From the NCBI GenBank assembly GCA_002353285.1, contig DEJJ01000032.1, positions 140,295-204,294 of the forward strand: DNA of 64,000 nucleotides, given 5' to 3'. A program made the translations under genes and the position numbers. Under the pieces are notes generated by a model. The model worked only from the letters and a program-made list of their open reading frames with translations. It had not been told where the DNA came from and searched no databases. Source of the DNA: Porphyromonadaceae bacterium UBA2751 (GTDB taxonomy: Bacteria > Bacteroidota > Bacteroidia > Bacteroidales > Muribaculaceae). How positions within the stretch are numbered: the first letter of the stretch is position 1; each line of letters begins with the position of its first letter. Below, in pieces: positions 15,731 to 25,062 of the stretch.

Positions 15731-16525
15731 TTAGAGTTCGTTGGTGTAGAGGGCGCGCAGTTGTGGATTGTGGTTGAACATTTCGTTGGCACGGTTCTGG
15801 TCGGTTGCGCTCCACATCGCCATGGGCAGGTTGCACAGCTTAATGAACCACCGCAAGCCACGGGCATTGATGTAGGTGTAGCGCCCAATGGCTACCATAT
15901 CAACTCGAGGCTCATCGCTGCAAACGAGATGCTTGAGGTTCTGCATTATCACTGCTCCTGGTCTTATGGCCGTTTCACTGAGCATCGCCTGCTTGAATCC
16001 AGCGCGAGCCACCTCTTTGTAACGTTCCATCGAGAAACACTCCACCACCATGCGCTGCTTGAGCTTGGGAAAGAACTTCTCCAAGATTACAGGGTCATCG
16101 GTCTTGTCAACGACAAAAATCAGGTCAGGGTGTGAGAGAAATATTTCGTTGATTTCACGCCAGGTGAGTGGGGTGTAGGTCTTGCCGTTGCGTCCGCGGA
16201 GCGGGGCTGCGGTAAATTCGCCCATGTGTGGCGGGTCGCAAGAATAGATTGTGTCGATCATGTCGTCGCTCGAGTGGAATGCCAGAGGCTCACCTTCGGG
16301 CGAGATGACGATGTCGAGTTCGATGAATTTCACGCCTTGTGCAATGGCGTGCTCCACTGCCTCACGGCTGTTAGTGTAGGTGAGCGAGTCGATGTTGCCG
16401 CCAGCATGGGCGATAACGGTGTTGTGGGGCACATTAGGCTCATTGTCGCGCACATAGAGCACCAGTGCAACGGCAAGCAACACCACAGTAGCTATAGTGT
16501 AAAGGATAATTTTTTTCAAAATCAA
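15731..16525 (-). CDS. Glycerophosphodiester phosphodiesterase-like membrane-anchored protein
   Basis: 264 residues. An N-terminal hydrophobic segment (about 5-25, IILYTIATVVLLAVALVLYV) serves as membrane anchor or uncleaved signal. The GDPD TIM-barrel follows: VIAHAGGNIDSLTYTNSREA (HxGG variant of the HRG motif), VKFIELDIVISPEGEPLAFH (ExD and the later His), LTWREINEIF, LIFVVDKTDD. The classical HRG reads HAGG, which is seen in subgroups. Expected activity is hydrolysis of glycerophosphodiesters or a related phosphodiester in the periplasm. The gene stands alone on the minus strand; the inverted repeat at 16541-16610 lies upstream. Confidence 0.82.
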   Translation of the reverse strand: MILKKIILYTIATVVLLAVALVLYVRDNEPNVPHNTVIAHAGGNIDSLTYTNSREAVEHAIAQGVKFIELDIVISPEGEPLAFHSSDDMIDTIYSCDPPHMGEFTAAPLRGRNGKTYTPLTWREINEIFLSHPDLIFVVDKTDDPVILEKFFPKLKQRMVVECFSMERYKEVARAGFKQAMLSETAIRPGAVIMQNLKHLVCSDEPRVDMVAIGRYTYINARGLRWFIKLCNLPMAMWSATDQNRANEMFNHNPQLRALYTNEL

Positions 16526-16540
16526 AGGATTATATTATGA

Positions 16541-16610
16541 AGGGGAGAGACCTGCCTCGTCCAAGGTCTGAAAACACATTTTTATTGCGTCTCCCTGGCG
16601 AGGCAAGTCT
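16541..16610. repeat. Imperfect palindromic element between the ROK and GDPD genes
   Basis: Arms 16546-16558 and 16598-16610 match as a 13-bp inverted repeat with one mismatch (GAGACCTGCCTCG type). A second, exclusive hairpin pairs AGACCT (16547-16552) with AGGTCT (16563-16568). It may be a terminator for the ROK gene, a regulatory leader for the GDPD gene, or a dispersed palindromic (REP/MITE-like) repeat. Confidence 0.6.
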
Positions 16611-16627
16611 CGTTCCTGAAATAATGT

Positions 16628-17593
16628 TTAGTCTTCCTTGATTTCCCATCCCAGAGCCGAGGCGCCGAGCACAGCGGCATCGCTCTCCTTGAGCTCGCTG
16701 ATGAGAATCTTAACCTTGCCCTTGAACACCTTCATGATGTTCTTGTCGAAGGCTTCACGAATGGGGTTCATGATGTAGTCACCGCTCTTGGTCAAGCCGC
16801 CAAAGATAACGAAGGCCTCGGGGCTTGAGAAGGTAACAAAATCGGCAAGTGCTTCACCCAGAATGGTACCAGTGTAGTTAAAAATGTCGATGGCCAGCTT
16901 GTCGCCCTTGACAGCGCAGTCATACACGTCCTTCGACGTGATGCTATCGATGTCATAGTCGCGCAGCAGCGATTTATCACTGCGAATCTCAAGGAACTCG
17001 CGGGCAGTGCGAGCCACGCCTGTTGCCGAGCAGTAAGCCTCGAGGCAGCCAGTGCGACCACAACCACACACGCGGCCATTGTTGCGCTTCATTATCACAT
17101 GGCCCAGTTCTCCAGCAAAGCCGTCGTGACCGTACACCATTTGGCCGTTAACCACAATTCCACTGCCCACGCCAGTGCCCAGCGTGATCATGATGAAATC
17201 CTTCAAGCCACGTGCGGCACCATAGGTCATCTCGCCAATGGCAGCAGCGTTAGCATCGTTGGTAATCACACATGGAATGCCAAATTTCTTAGAAATCAGG
17301 TCGGCCAGTGGTATGGGTGTGGGCCAAGGCAGGTTCACTCCATCCTCAATCACGCCAGTGAAGTAGTTGGCGTTAGGAGCGCCAATTCCAATACCGTTGA
17401 TTTTTCCCTCGGCATCATTGGCTACAATAATACGGTTAATCTCGGTGTGGAGCTCGTCGATGTAGTCTTCAATCTTTGAGTGCTTACCAGTCTTGATTGA
17501 GCTGCTGGCAATCACAGTGCCACGTGCGTCAACGATACCAAAGGCGGTGTTAGTACCACCCATGTCGATACCAATTACATAGGGTTTTGCCAT
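16628..17593 (-). CDS. ROK-family sugar kinase (glucokinase-like)
   Basis: 321 residues. ATP-binding phosphate-1 motif VIGIDMGGTNTAFGIVDARG, catalytic Asp in CVITNDANAAAIGEMTYG, phosphate-2 motif MITLGTGVGSGIVVNGQMVY, and the ROK zinc site GELGHVIMKRNNGRVCGCG followed by RTGCLEAYCS. The family phosphorylates glucose, mannose, N-acetylglucosamine or related sugars. The most likely role is cytosolic glucokinase, the usual annotation for close Bacteroidales homologues, but the sugar is not proven by sequence. No DNA-binding domain is present, so it is an enzyme rather than a ROK repressor. Confidence 0.9.
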   Translation of the reverse strand: MAKPYVIGIDMGGTNTAFGIVDARGTVIASSSIKTGKHSKIEDYIDELHTEINRIIVANDAEGKINGIGIGAPNANYFTGVIEDGVNLPWPTPIPLADLISKKFGIPCVITNDANAAAIGEMTYGAARGLKDFIMITLGTGVGSGIVVNGQMVYGHDGFAGELGHVIMKRNNGRVCGCGRTGCLEAYCSATGVARTAREFLEIRSDKSLLRDYDIDSITSKDVYDCAVKGDKLAIDIFNYTGTILGEALADFVTFSSPEAFVIFGGLTKSGDYIMNPIREAFDKNIMKVFKGKVKILISELKESDAAVLGASALGWEIKED

Positions 17594-17656
17594 AATGTTT
17601 TTCGATTTAATGAGTTAATGTTTTATGTTATTTAAATTTTATTCTTAATGTACTCC

Positions 17657-17665
17657 ACAAAGTTA
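17657..17665 (-). promoter_or_regulatory. -7 element upstream of the ROK kinase
   Basis: TAACTTTGT on the minus strand about 64 bases before the ATG at 17593; the -33 is weak. Confidence 0.5.
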
Positions 17666-17705
17666 GTGAATAAGAGCGAAAATCGTGTAAAAAACGACAC
17701 ATTTT

Positions 17706-20114
17706 TTAGAAGTTCATCTGCAAGCGCACATTAAACTGCCTGCGGGTCAGGTAGTTGGGTACAGCATACTGAATGCGGTTCACATCGGTCACCCAGTAGT
17801 AGCTGCTCACGTTGCTGATGTCGAGCAGGTTAAACACATCAAGACCCAGCCAAATGCTCTTGAAGTGGCTGAAGAAGCCACTCGCAGGCTTGTGACCCTC
17901 GCCCAGCAGCATGTAGGACAAGCCCACGTCAACACGCTTATAGGCAGGCTGACGGAAGTAGCCCTCGTCGCGAGTCTTGAGGGGAGCGGTGGTGGGCAGG
18001 CCATCACTGATGATGCCCTTGAGGCTGAACTTGATGCGTGGCACCTTGGGGAAATAGTCGGTAAAGAATATCGCCACGCTGTAGCGCTGGTCGGTTGGCA
18101 ACGGCACTTTCACTCCATTAAGCTCCTCCTGAGTTTTCATCAACGAGAAGCTAATCCACGAGTCGGTGCCTTCCACAAACTGGCCGAAGATCTTAAAGTC
18201 TATACCAGCGATGTAACCTTTCGACGAGTTCACTCCACTATAGTTCATCTTCAGGTTGTCGACCTCGTAGGGGATCATGTTGCTCAAGTTCTTGTAATAA
18301 GCCTCGGCAGTGAGCTTGAACGGGCGGTTCAAGGCCCTGAACGAGTAGTCGCCACCCAGTATCACATGGATGCTGCGCTGCGACTTGATGTCGCGGTTGA
18401 GAGTTATCACCGAGTTGCCATGCTCGTCAATGGTCTGGATGCGGTATTCCTTGTAGAATGGCGACTGGTAGTAGAGTCCACCTGCCAGGCGCAGCGCAAA
18501 GCGGTTGTTGCGCTCGGGCACATAGCCAATGCTGAAGCGGGGCGAGATGAGCGACTCCTTGTTGAAGTCCCAGTAGCTGTAGCGCACACCCACGTTGAAG
18601 GTGAAGGCTCCGGCTCCTGAGTAGAGGCGATAGGTGTCCTGAACGAACGCCGAGATGCGATTGGTGCTCAAGTCATTGCTCGAGCTCATGTTATATATCA
18701 CATTCACCTCGTCGGGGATGTGAGGCAGCGAGTAGCCTGCCGAGTCGCGCCACTGCCACTCGCGAGAGCGCTCGTAGAACACATCGTGGCGCAGCTGCAC
18801 ACCGTAGCTTATGTTATTCTTGTTAAGACCTATGTTTCCCTTGAGCGACACGCTGTAAACGTTCACCTTCAGGCGATTGCGAGCATGCTCATGATATTTT
18901 CCCACGCCCAGCTCGCCACCCACGCTTCCCTCGCCACTGGTGCCTGCCTGGTCGAGCCAGTACTCGCCGTGGATGTCATAGGACACCAGCTCGTCGGTGC
19001 GGTAGCCGCTACCGGTGAGGGTGAGGTCGGTACCCTTGTCGTTGAACTTGTAGTTCAGTTGCAGAGCACCAAAGTAGGTGTGAAACTTATCCTTCTCCTG
19101 ACCATCGAAATACACAAGGAACGACTTGGCATTGGTCGAGGTACCAAAGCTGGTCTCGCGGTTAGCTGGCGTGAAGCGGTAATCGTTGAGCGACACGTTG
19201 CCAAGAAGCGACACCTTGAACTTCTTGCTGGGCTTGAACACAATGTGGGTCTGATAGTCAAAGAACTGTGGGTCATACTCGCCTTTCGACTCCAGCGAAC
19301 CCAGCATCGACGAGTTGCGCTTGTAGCGCACTCCATGTATCTGTGAGAACTTGCTGCTGCTATGACCCAGCGTGAGCGTGCCACCTTGCAGGCTACCGGT
19401 CAGGCTGCCCTCAAAGGCTTGGGGCTCCTTGTAAGTGATGTCGAGCACACTCGACATCTTGTCGCTGTACTCGGCATTGAAGCCGCCGGTCGAGAAGTTC
19501 ACCTTCTGCACCATGTCACCATTGATGATGCTCAAGCCCTCCTGCTGGCCATTAGTCACCAGCTGCGGGCGATACACCTCAATGCCGTTGATGTACACGC
19601 TGTTCTCGTCGTAGGTTCCACCACGCACCATGTACTGGGCACTCATCTCGTTCTTACTGCTCACACCAGCCTGGGTGGTAATCATGTTCTCCACAGCATT
19701 GCCACTGGCGCTGGGCGTGAGCTTGGCAAGCTCAATGTCGATGTCCTGCATGGTGTTGGTCTGCTTCTTGTACTCAGTGACCTGAACCTCCTGCAGCTCA
19801 ATGCTCTTCTTGTACATCTTGGGGCTTAGCGTGACAGGGCTCACTGGCTTGATGAGCCGCCGCTTCACGTCGCTGTAGCCCATGCACGAGAACACCACCT
19901 CGATGGTGTCCTTGGCTGGCACCGAAATCTCATAGCGCCCATTCAAGTCGGTGTTCACACCAAGCATAGTGCCGCTGATGCGCACCGCGGCAAACTCCAC
20001 CGGCTGGTCCTGCTCATCAACGACTGTTCCCGAGATTTTAATCTGTCCGTTCATTGCCATTACTGTGGTTGCCATCACCAGCAGCATGGCTATCTTCTGT
20101 GTAATATTTCTCAT
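17706..20114 (-). CDS. TonB-dependent receptor with carboxypeptidase-regulatory domain
   Basis: 802 residues. Signal peptide (about 1-23), carboxypeptidase-regulatory-like domain (about 25-110, ISGTVVDEQDQPVEFAAVRI, LNGRYEISVPAKDTIEVVFS), plug (about 130-240, ASGNAVENMITTQAGVSSKN, YMVRGGTYDENSVYINGIEV, FSTGGFNAEYSDKMSSVLDI) and a barrel ending RRQFNVRLQMNF. It lacks a SusD partner and is short for a SusC, so it belongs with the general TonB-dependent siderophore/peptide/other transporters. The ligand is unknown. The secreted protein gene upstream is separated from it by a terminator, so it has its own transcript. Confidence 0.9.
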   Translation of the reverse strand: MRNITQKIAMLLVMATTVMAMNGQIKISGTVVDEQDQPVEFAAVRISGTMLGVNTDLNGRYEISVPAKDTIEVVFSCMGYSDVKRRLIKPVSPVTLSPKMYKKSIELQEVQVTEYKKQTNTMQDIDIELAKLTPSASGNAVENMITTQAGVSSKNEMSAQYMVRGGTYDENSVYINGIEVYRPQLVTNGQQEGLSIINGDMVQKVNFSTGGFNAEYSDKMSSVLDITYKEPQAFEGSLTGSLQGGTLTLGHSSSKFSQIHGVRYKRNSSMLGSLESKGEYDPQFFDYQTHIVFKPSKKFKVSLLGNVSLNDYRFTPANRETSFGTSTNAKSFLVYFDGQEKDKFHTYFGALQLNYKFNDKGTDLTLTGSGYRTDELVSYDIHGEYWLDQAGTSGEGSVGGELGVGKYHEHARNRLKVNVYSVSLKGNIGLNKNNISYGVQLRHDVFYERSREWQWRDSAGYSLPHIPDEVNVIYNMSSSNDLSTNRISAFVQDTYRLYSGAGAFTFNVGVRYSYWDFNKESLISPRFSIGYVPERNNRFALRLAGGLYYQSPFYKEYRIQTIDEHGNSVITLNRDIKSQRSIHVILGGDYSFRALNRPFKLTAEAYYKNLSNMIPYEVDNLKMNYSGVNSSKGYIAGIDFKIFGQFVEGTDSWISFSLMKTQEELNGVKVPLPTDQRYSVAIFFTDYFPKVPRIKFSLKGIISDGLPTTAPLKTRDEGYFRQPAYKRVDVGLSYMLLGEGHKPASGFFSHFKSIWLGLDVFNLLDISNVSSYYWVTDVNRIQYAVPNYLTRRQFNVRLQMNF

Positions 20115-20171
20115 TATCTTTTATAACGAGAAAATCACAATATTAGTATTTTTAATATATCTATAAACACG

Positions 20172-20203
20172 AAAAAAGTGGACTCGCGTCGAGTCCACTT
20201 TTT
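20172..20203 (-). terminator. Terminator after the SusE/F-like secreted protein
   Basis: A 13-bp perfect stem (20173-20185 with 20191-20203) with a 5-base loop, flanked by A and T runs on both sides, so it can work in both directions. It lies between the leftward gene ending at 20235 and the receptor starting at 20114. Confidence 0.88.
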
Positions 20204-20234
20204 GTCTTCTTGCGGTATTTCTTACAACCTGTGA

Positions 20235-21734
20235 TTATTTAACCACAACTTTCTTGCCGCCATTGATGTAGATGCCAGGCACGCTTGGCTTGCCGTTGAA
20301 CTTAACACCTTGCATGTTGTACCAGGTGTTGTCGGCCTTAGTCTCGCTGCCAATGCTGCTGATGCCTGTATCAACCTTGCTAACGGTCATCACGAGTGGC
20401 TCTTGCAAGCCCTTGGCTGCTGCTACCACATTGATGTTGTACTCGCCAGCATCCTGAACGCGGAAGTTTGCGCCATCAACGAGCTCGATTGTAGCGTCAA
20501 GCAGTTCATTGGTAATCAGGAAGTAGCCAACCTGGTTGTCGTCAACACCACCAAACCACTTAAAGCCGTTCTCAACAGGAGTGACAATCTTGAACTCGCC
20601 ATTAACACCGAGTTCAATTGTGCCGCTATAGCAAGTGCCATCCTCGTTAGCCACGAGTTCTACAAGGCCTTCCTCTTGGTTCCACCCGTTGAATGTTCCA
20701 ATTGCATAGAACTTGTTGTACTCAGGAGTAGCAGGCTCATTGATTGTCAGCTCATAGGTCTTGAAGAAGTTGCCAGGGAAGTACTGATAGATGATAGCCT
20801 TGTTGTCGTTAACAACCTCGGCGTTGAGCCAGTTGCTCTGGAAGCCATTGACAACAATACCTGCCTCCGAGGGAACAACTACGATAGGCTCCTCGGCGTT
20901 CTTCTCGGCGATAGCCCATGCGTTCTCATAGTTGGGCAAAGTGGTGTAGATAACCAGGTCCTTGCCACCGAAGGTCAGTGGGAAGCAGCCGTTGGTAGCG
21001 CCCTTGTTGGGCAGAGTGAATGTTGTGCCAACAAAGCCATCCTCAGTCTCGTTCATCACCAGGTCGATGGGCTGAGCGTTGCGGGTCCACAGCATGTAGT
21101 GACGGGTGCCGTCGGCAGCGATGTAGGGGTTAACCACGGTAGAGCTTGTTGGGCTCAAAGCTGCGCCCTCAATTGGGAACAGAGCGATGTGGTCATGATC
21201 AATCTCGCCGCCCAGGAATGGAACCTTGAGGATGCCGGTAGATTTGGCTGTCACGAGCCACAGGATGCCGCCCTCTTCCTCGTCCATGACGTTGCCCTCA
21301 ACAAAGGGGAAGAAGTCGCAGCGACCGTTCTCGGCCTCAAAGTCGGCGAAGATGTTGCCCACAACATCAATAGGAGCTTCACCTCCTAATGGGAAAATCT
21401 TCATAATCACAGTGTCGGCCATGAAATTGCCGGGCCAGCTGTTATCAACGCGGGCGATGATGTTACCAGCCTCATCACGAGTAACTGCGGGCCAGCTTGC
21501 GATGGCGCCAGTCTCCACACTACCCTCAACTGAGCCATCAGCGGGGTTGTAGAAGTTGATTTGACCAAGCACTTTGTCCAGAACCACAAACTCGCCGTCA
21601 TAACCGAAGCCTTGGCGGTTGTTCATGCGGTCGGAAGGAACATTGGGAGTGCTCGTTACCTCAGTGAGAGTGAAGTCTTGTGCACTCACTGTCAATGCAG
21701 CAAAGAAAGCAGCAAGAAGTAATAATTTCTTCAT
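20235..21734 (-). CDS. Secreted protein with SusE/F-like module and T9SS-like C-terminus
   Basis: 499 residues. Signal peptide (MKKLLLLAAFFAALTVSAQ), then a repetitive, probably beta-propeller-like region (about 30-345) with FTLTEVTSTPNVPSDRMNNR, GFGYDGEFVVLD and other strands. From about 347 comes KFYAIGTFNGWNQEEGLVEL, a starch-binding SusE/F or CBM48-like immunoglobulin module. The last 45 residues (TWYNMQGVKFNGKPSVPGIY followed by INGGKKVVVK) match the type IX secretion sorting domain, so the protein is probably exported to the surface by PorSS. No catalytic residues stand out; it may bind glycans. Its own promoter (21840-21870) and terminator (20172-20203) mark it as a single-gene unit. 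Confidence 0.78.
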   Translation of the reverse strand: MKKLLLLAAFFAALTVSAQDFTLTEVTSTPNVPSDRMNNRQGFGYDGEFVVLDKVLGQINFYNPADGSVEGSVETGAIASWPAVTRDEAGNIIARVDNSWPGNFMADTVIMKIFPLGGEAPIDVVGNIFADFEAENGRCDFFPFVEGNVMDEEEGGILWLVTAKSTGILKVPFLGGEIDHDHIALFPIEGAALSPTSSTVVNPYIAADGTRHYMLWTRNAQPIDLVMNETEDGFVGTTFTLPNKGATNGCFPLTFGGKDLVIYTTLPNYENAWAIAEKNAEEPIVVVPSEAGIVVNGFQSNWLNAEVVNDNKAIIYQYFPGNFFKTYELTINEPATPEYNKFYAIGTFNGWNQEEGLVELVANEDGTCYSGTIELGVNGEFKIVTPVENGFKWFGGVDDNQVGYFLITNELLDATIELVDGANFRVQDAGEYNINVVAAAKGLQEPLVMTVSKVDTGISSIGSETKADNTWYNMQGVKFNGKPSVPGIYINGGKKVVVK

Positions 21735-21839
21735 AATAACTGAAAATGTTTTTTTGGTTAATAATTTAAATGATTTAAGTCACTTTGTTTTGTATTATGA
21801 TATTTATGGTTATTGATGCTTTGCTTTAAAATCAATGCA

Positions 21840-21870
21840 CAAAAATAGATTTTTTAATCAAAAAAACAAA
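21840..21870 (-). promoter_or_regulatory. Promoter of the SusE/F-like secreted protein gene
   Basis: Minus strand: TTTG (21867-21870), 19 bases, TATTTTTG (21840-21847). Confidence 0.7.
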
Positions 21871-21919
21871 ATTTTTCAGTCTTTTTTTATGATTTTTAAT
21901 CTAAATAGGGCACAAAGCT

Positions 21920-24367
21920 TCACCTGAACAGGTAGGTGACCACACTTTGCCTGCCCAGATAGAAGGCGCGGGCCTTCACCAAGCGGCAACCTGCTGGCAC
22001 TGCCACAGGAGCACTCCACAGCGGCGATGACGCAGTGGGATCGCTGCCATCGAGGGTATAACGCACCTGAGCTTGAGGATACTGGCTATTGGCAAGCAGC
22101 TTGCCTTCCTTGACTATAATGCCAGGCTGAGCCACATGGAAATCATAGCCACGCTTGCTCAGTTTGGGTAGCTCCCAAGCGGCGATGTTTTGGTTGTATT
22201 GGGCTCGGGCCTGGTCCATTGCTTCACCATCTCCACTCCATTTGGGCGTGGAGTTCCAGCCTCGCTCGGCCACACCAAATATTTTTGGAATTATCAACCG
22301 CTCCACTTCCTTGAAGTTGCGCAAAGTCTCACCCCACAGTTGCGCCTGAACGCCAATTATGTTCTCGGGCTTGGTGAGTGCAGTCTTCCCTTGAGCATTG
22401 TCGCCATAGAGGTTCCACGGCTCGGCACGCCATGAGTCAAACTCATTCACCTTGCCGCCCCAGTGCAGGCCCTGCTCATACTGATGCCAGCTGTAGCCCA
22501 TGTCCATGTAGAAGTTGTCAACATTCGACAGGATAGTAGGATAACCAGCGTTGGCCACCTTGTAGGGCACCTCGATGCGGCTGCCTATCGTGCTCCAAGC
22601 GTTAACACCTGCAAAGCGGGGCGCAACGCGCTTGTTGAACTCGTCGCTGTGGCCCATGGCCACCTCTTGCCAACCCTCAATCTTGATGCCGCGGTCAATG
22701 AGCATCTTGCTCACGCGGTCGATGTAATATTCCATCATGGCGTGAGTGTCGGCCATTTTCTCCTTGGCCATGAGTGCCTTCACGGCGGGACTATTGTCCC
22801 AGCAGCCTCGTGCCACTTCGTCACCACCCAGGTGCACAATGTCGAGCTTGAGGCCTGCCGCACGATACATCCTGCTCAGCTCTTTCACCACCTTACCCAG
22901 GAAGCGGTAGGTGCCCTCCTGGGCAGGATTGAGCACATTATTGGCATAGGCCTGAACCGACTTGTAGCCGCCCTTGTCGTCAGCGTCCCATAGCATGTAT
23001 TCCTGCGCTTTCTTGAGATTGCTCTCAGCCCACTTGTTGCAACGATACTTCATTGCCACGATTGCTGCTCGTGAGTGACCCGGAGTGTCAATCTCGGGGA
23101 TTATCTTGATGCCACGAGCGTTAGCATAGCGCAACAGCTCAATGAACTGCCCTCGGGTGAGATAACCATTAGCGCTCTGGCTAAGGTCGTTAGGATCACC
23201 GTTGCCATCAAAGATTTGGGCCAGGTAACCGTCCTTGAGCTCATCGAGGGTGCATCCGCGGCGCGACGCCACTTGTGTGAGCTCGGGCAGGCCGGGTATT
23301 TCCAGACGCCAAGCCTCATCGTCGGCAAAGTGGAACTGAATGGTGTTTATCTTGTAAAGCGACAGCAGGTCAACGAGTTTTTTCAAGTCACTCAAGCCGT
23401 AGAAGTTGCGGGCTATGTCGGCCATGAAACCGCGATAAGCAAAGTCGGGCTCATCCACTATCTTGCACAGTGGCAATGTGTTGCGCTTGCTGTGACCAAG
23501 CGCTGCAACCAGGGTCTTGGCACCATTTAGCACGGCAATGTCGCTCACGCCGGTTATCACAATGCACGAGTCGGTAATCTCCATCTCGTAGTGCTCAGGA
23601 TTGTTGCTCAAGGTCTCGTCGAGCCGAGTCTCTATCACATAGGGGCAATCGTCCATCACATGGATGCTATGGTAAGGCAGGTTCTGACTAAGGTAATTTT
23701 TCACGCGACCAAAATCCTGCTTGCGAACCAACATGAACGGCGGGTTCTTCACCGACACCAGGTTGGGAAGCCTAACCTCGCCACCGCCAGCATTGGGTAT
23801 CACCTGCTTGGGTGCTGGCAAGATGTCGAGGGCATTGGTGCTTGCTGTGCCCTTATTCACCAGCTCATTAAAGGCATACACACTGGGGCCGTCGGGGTAG
23901 TCGGTCGTGGCGCTCCACTGCCCCACCCTCTTGAGCTCACTGCGCTTGATGTCAACGGCCAGTGGATGACGGGTGTCGCCATCGAGCACCACATGGCCGC
24001 CGGCTGGAGCATACCACAGGTTCACAAACTTCCCTTTCATCATCATCTCCACCACCAGCGAGTCGCCTGCGGCAAGTGTCGTGTAGCGCTCGTTGGGCTT
24101 CACCTGGTAGTAGGTGGTCGACACCTCTTTTATGTCGACGGGGCAAGTGGCAGGCAATTCCAGCGCACGCGAGAACTGGTTGAAAAAGAACATCCAGTTT
24201 GCCTCGAGAGGCTTGCCGCTTATGTTTCTTATTACGAACTTCGAACTGTAATAACCAGGTTTTGCATCATTCTGGCCCATGTCCCAGCGCACTGCTATGG
24301 GTGACTGAGCGGTTGCGGCAAGTGCTGTGGCCGCCATCATGGCTAAAACCAATATTTTTCTTTTCAT
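21920..24367 (-). CDS. Beta-N-acetylhexosaminidase, GH20
   Basis: 815 residues. Signal peptide (about 1-20), an N-terminal carbohydrate-binding CHB_HEX-like domain (about 22-165, IAVRWDMGQNDAKPGYYSSK), the small GH20b domain (about 180-310), and the GH20 TIM barrel (about 312-700, FAYRGFMADIARNFYGLSDL, IIPEIDTPGHSRAAIVAM). The catalytic pair is in KLDIVHLGGDEVARGCWDNS (D-E near residue 515). A C-terminal chitobiase-type domain follows (about 735-815, QVRYTLDGSDPTASSPLWSA). It removes terminal GlcNAc or GalNAc from host glycans, mucin or chitin fragments in the periplasm. The start overlaps the stop of the phosphatase gene upstream by 4 bases (ATGA). Confidence 0.94.
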   Translation of the reverse strand: MKRKILVLAMMAATALAATAQSPIAVRWDMGQNDAKPGYYSSKFVIRNISGKPLEANWMFFFNQFSRALELPATCPVDIKEVSTTYYQVKPNERYTTLAAGDSLVVEMMMKGKFVNLWYAPAGGHVVLDGDTRHPLAVDIKRSELKRVGQWSATTDYPDGPSVYAFNELVNKGTASTNALDILPAPKQVIPNAGGGEVRLPNLVSVKNPPFMLVRKQDFGRVKNYLSQNLPYHSIHVMDDCPYVIETRLDETLSNNPEHYEMEITDSCIVITGVSDIAVLNGAKTLVAALGHSKRNTLPLCKIVDEPDFAYRGFMADIARNFYGLSDLKKLVDLLSLYKINTIQFHFADDEAWRLEIPGLPELTQVASRRGCTLDELKDGYLAQIFDGNGDPNDLSQSANGYLTRGQFIELLRYANARGIKIIPEIDTPGHSRAAIVAMKYRCNKWAESNLKKAQEYMLWDADDKGGYKSVQAYANNVLNPAQEGTYRFLGKVVKELSRMYRAAGLKLDIVHLGGDEVARGCWDNSPAVKALMAKEKMADTHAMMEYYIDRVSKMLIDRGIKIEGWQEVAMGHSDEFNKRVAPRFAGVNAWSTIGSRIEVPYKVANAGYPTILSNVDNFYMDMGYSWHQYEQGLHWGGKVNEFDSWRAEPWNLYGDNAQGKTALTKPENIIGVQAQLWGETLRNFKEVERLIIPKIFGVAERGWNSTPKWSGDGEAMDQARAQYNQNIAAWELPKLSKRGYDFHVAQPGIIVKEGKLLANSQYPQAQVRYTLDGSDPTASSPLWSAPVAVPAGCRLVKARAFYLGRQSVVTYLFR

Positions 24368-24864
24368 GACTGTGGTATGTTTTTTTTGTTTTTTTCAATA
24401 ATTTCGTCAAGCAGATTGCGGCACGCATCCTCGAGCAAGTCGAGGGCAAGTTCGAAACCCTCGGCACCCTCGTAGTAGGGGTCGGGCACATAGTCGTAAT
24501 GGGCTCGCAGCTTCACGATGTAGTCGCCCATCATCACTATCTTGCGTTCTTGCTCAATGGTCGACGCCATGTGCAGCAGGTTGCGACGATTGCTTTCGTC
24601 CATCGCAACAATGATGTTGAAATGCTCAAAATCAGCGCGCTTGATGGGGCGGGCACGGTGGGTGAGATTATATCCACGGCGGCTTGCATGCTGCCGCATG
24701 CGAGGGTCAGGGAGCTGTCCGTGATGCCCGCTATAGGTGCCAGCCGAGTCTATCTCGAAGCATGATGCCAGGCCACGCTCGTCAACGAGCCGCTGCATCA
24801 CGCCTTCAGCCGCTGGCGAACGGCAGATGTTGCCCAGGCACACAAAGAGTATCTTAATCTTCAT
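24364..24864 (-). CDS. Low-molecular-weight protein-tyrosine phosphatase
   Basis: 166 residues from ATG 24864; a longer frame up to 24930 adds a segment not found in the family and includes the promoter. The P-loop is ILFVCLGNICRSPAAEGVMQ (C-x5-R-S), and the general acid lies in YVPDPYYEGAEGFELALDLL. Such enzymes dephosphorylate tyrosine kinases of capsule synthesis or small molecules; no kinase or capsule gene is adjacent. Translation appears coupled to the hexosaminidase by a 4-base overlap, which is an unusual pairing. Confidence 0.93.
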   Translation of the reverse strand: MKIKILFVCLGNICRSPAAEGVMQRLVDERGLASCFEIDSAGTYSGHHGQLPDPRMRQHASRRGYNLTHRARPIKRADFEHFNIIVAMDESNRRNLLHMASTIEQERKIVMMGDYIVKLRAHYDYVPDPYYEGAEGFELALDLLEDACRNLLDEIIEKNKKNIPQS

Positions 24865-24913
24865 CCTAACTTTTACAATAATATGTAAGTGTTGAATATC
24901 TATTGAATAAGTC

Positions 24914-24946
24914 GCAAATATACTAATCATTTTTCAAACCACCAAA
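24914..24946 (-). promoter_or_regulatory. Promoter of the phosphatase-hexosaminidase pair
   Basis: Minus strand: TTTG (24943-24946), 20 bases, TATATTTGC (24914-24922), 50 bases upstream of the phosphatase ATG. Confidence 0.78.
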
Positions 24947-24948
24947 AA

Positions 24949-24979
24949 ATCCACCTCTCACTCTCACCTCTCACTCTCC
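24949..24979. repeat. Short CT-rich direct repeat between divergent promoters
   Basis: CACCTCTCACTCT occurs twice in tandem, between the leftward promoter at 24914-24946 and the rightward promoter at 24987-25018. Confidence 0.6.
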
Positions 24980-24986
24980 CCTAAAT

Positions 24987-25018
24987 TTTGCCATTTCCGT
25001 TTTTTTCCTTAATTTTGC
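24987..25018 (+). promoter_or_regulatory. Promoter of the cation/proton antiporter gene
   Basis: TTTG (24987-24990), 19 bases, TAATTTTGC (25010-25018); the ATG is at 25063. Confidence 0.82.
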
Positions 25019-25062
25019 CCCTGCTTTGTTCTCTCCATGGAATTTAACCACTAATCTTTATT

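Noticed and set aside
16628..17593. ROK transcription repressor
   Set aside because: There is no N-terminal HTH, and the kinase motifs are complete.
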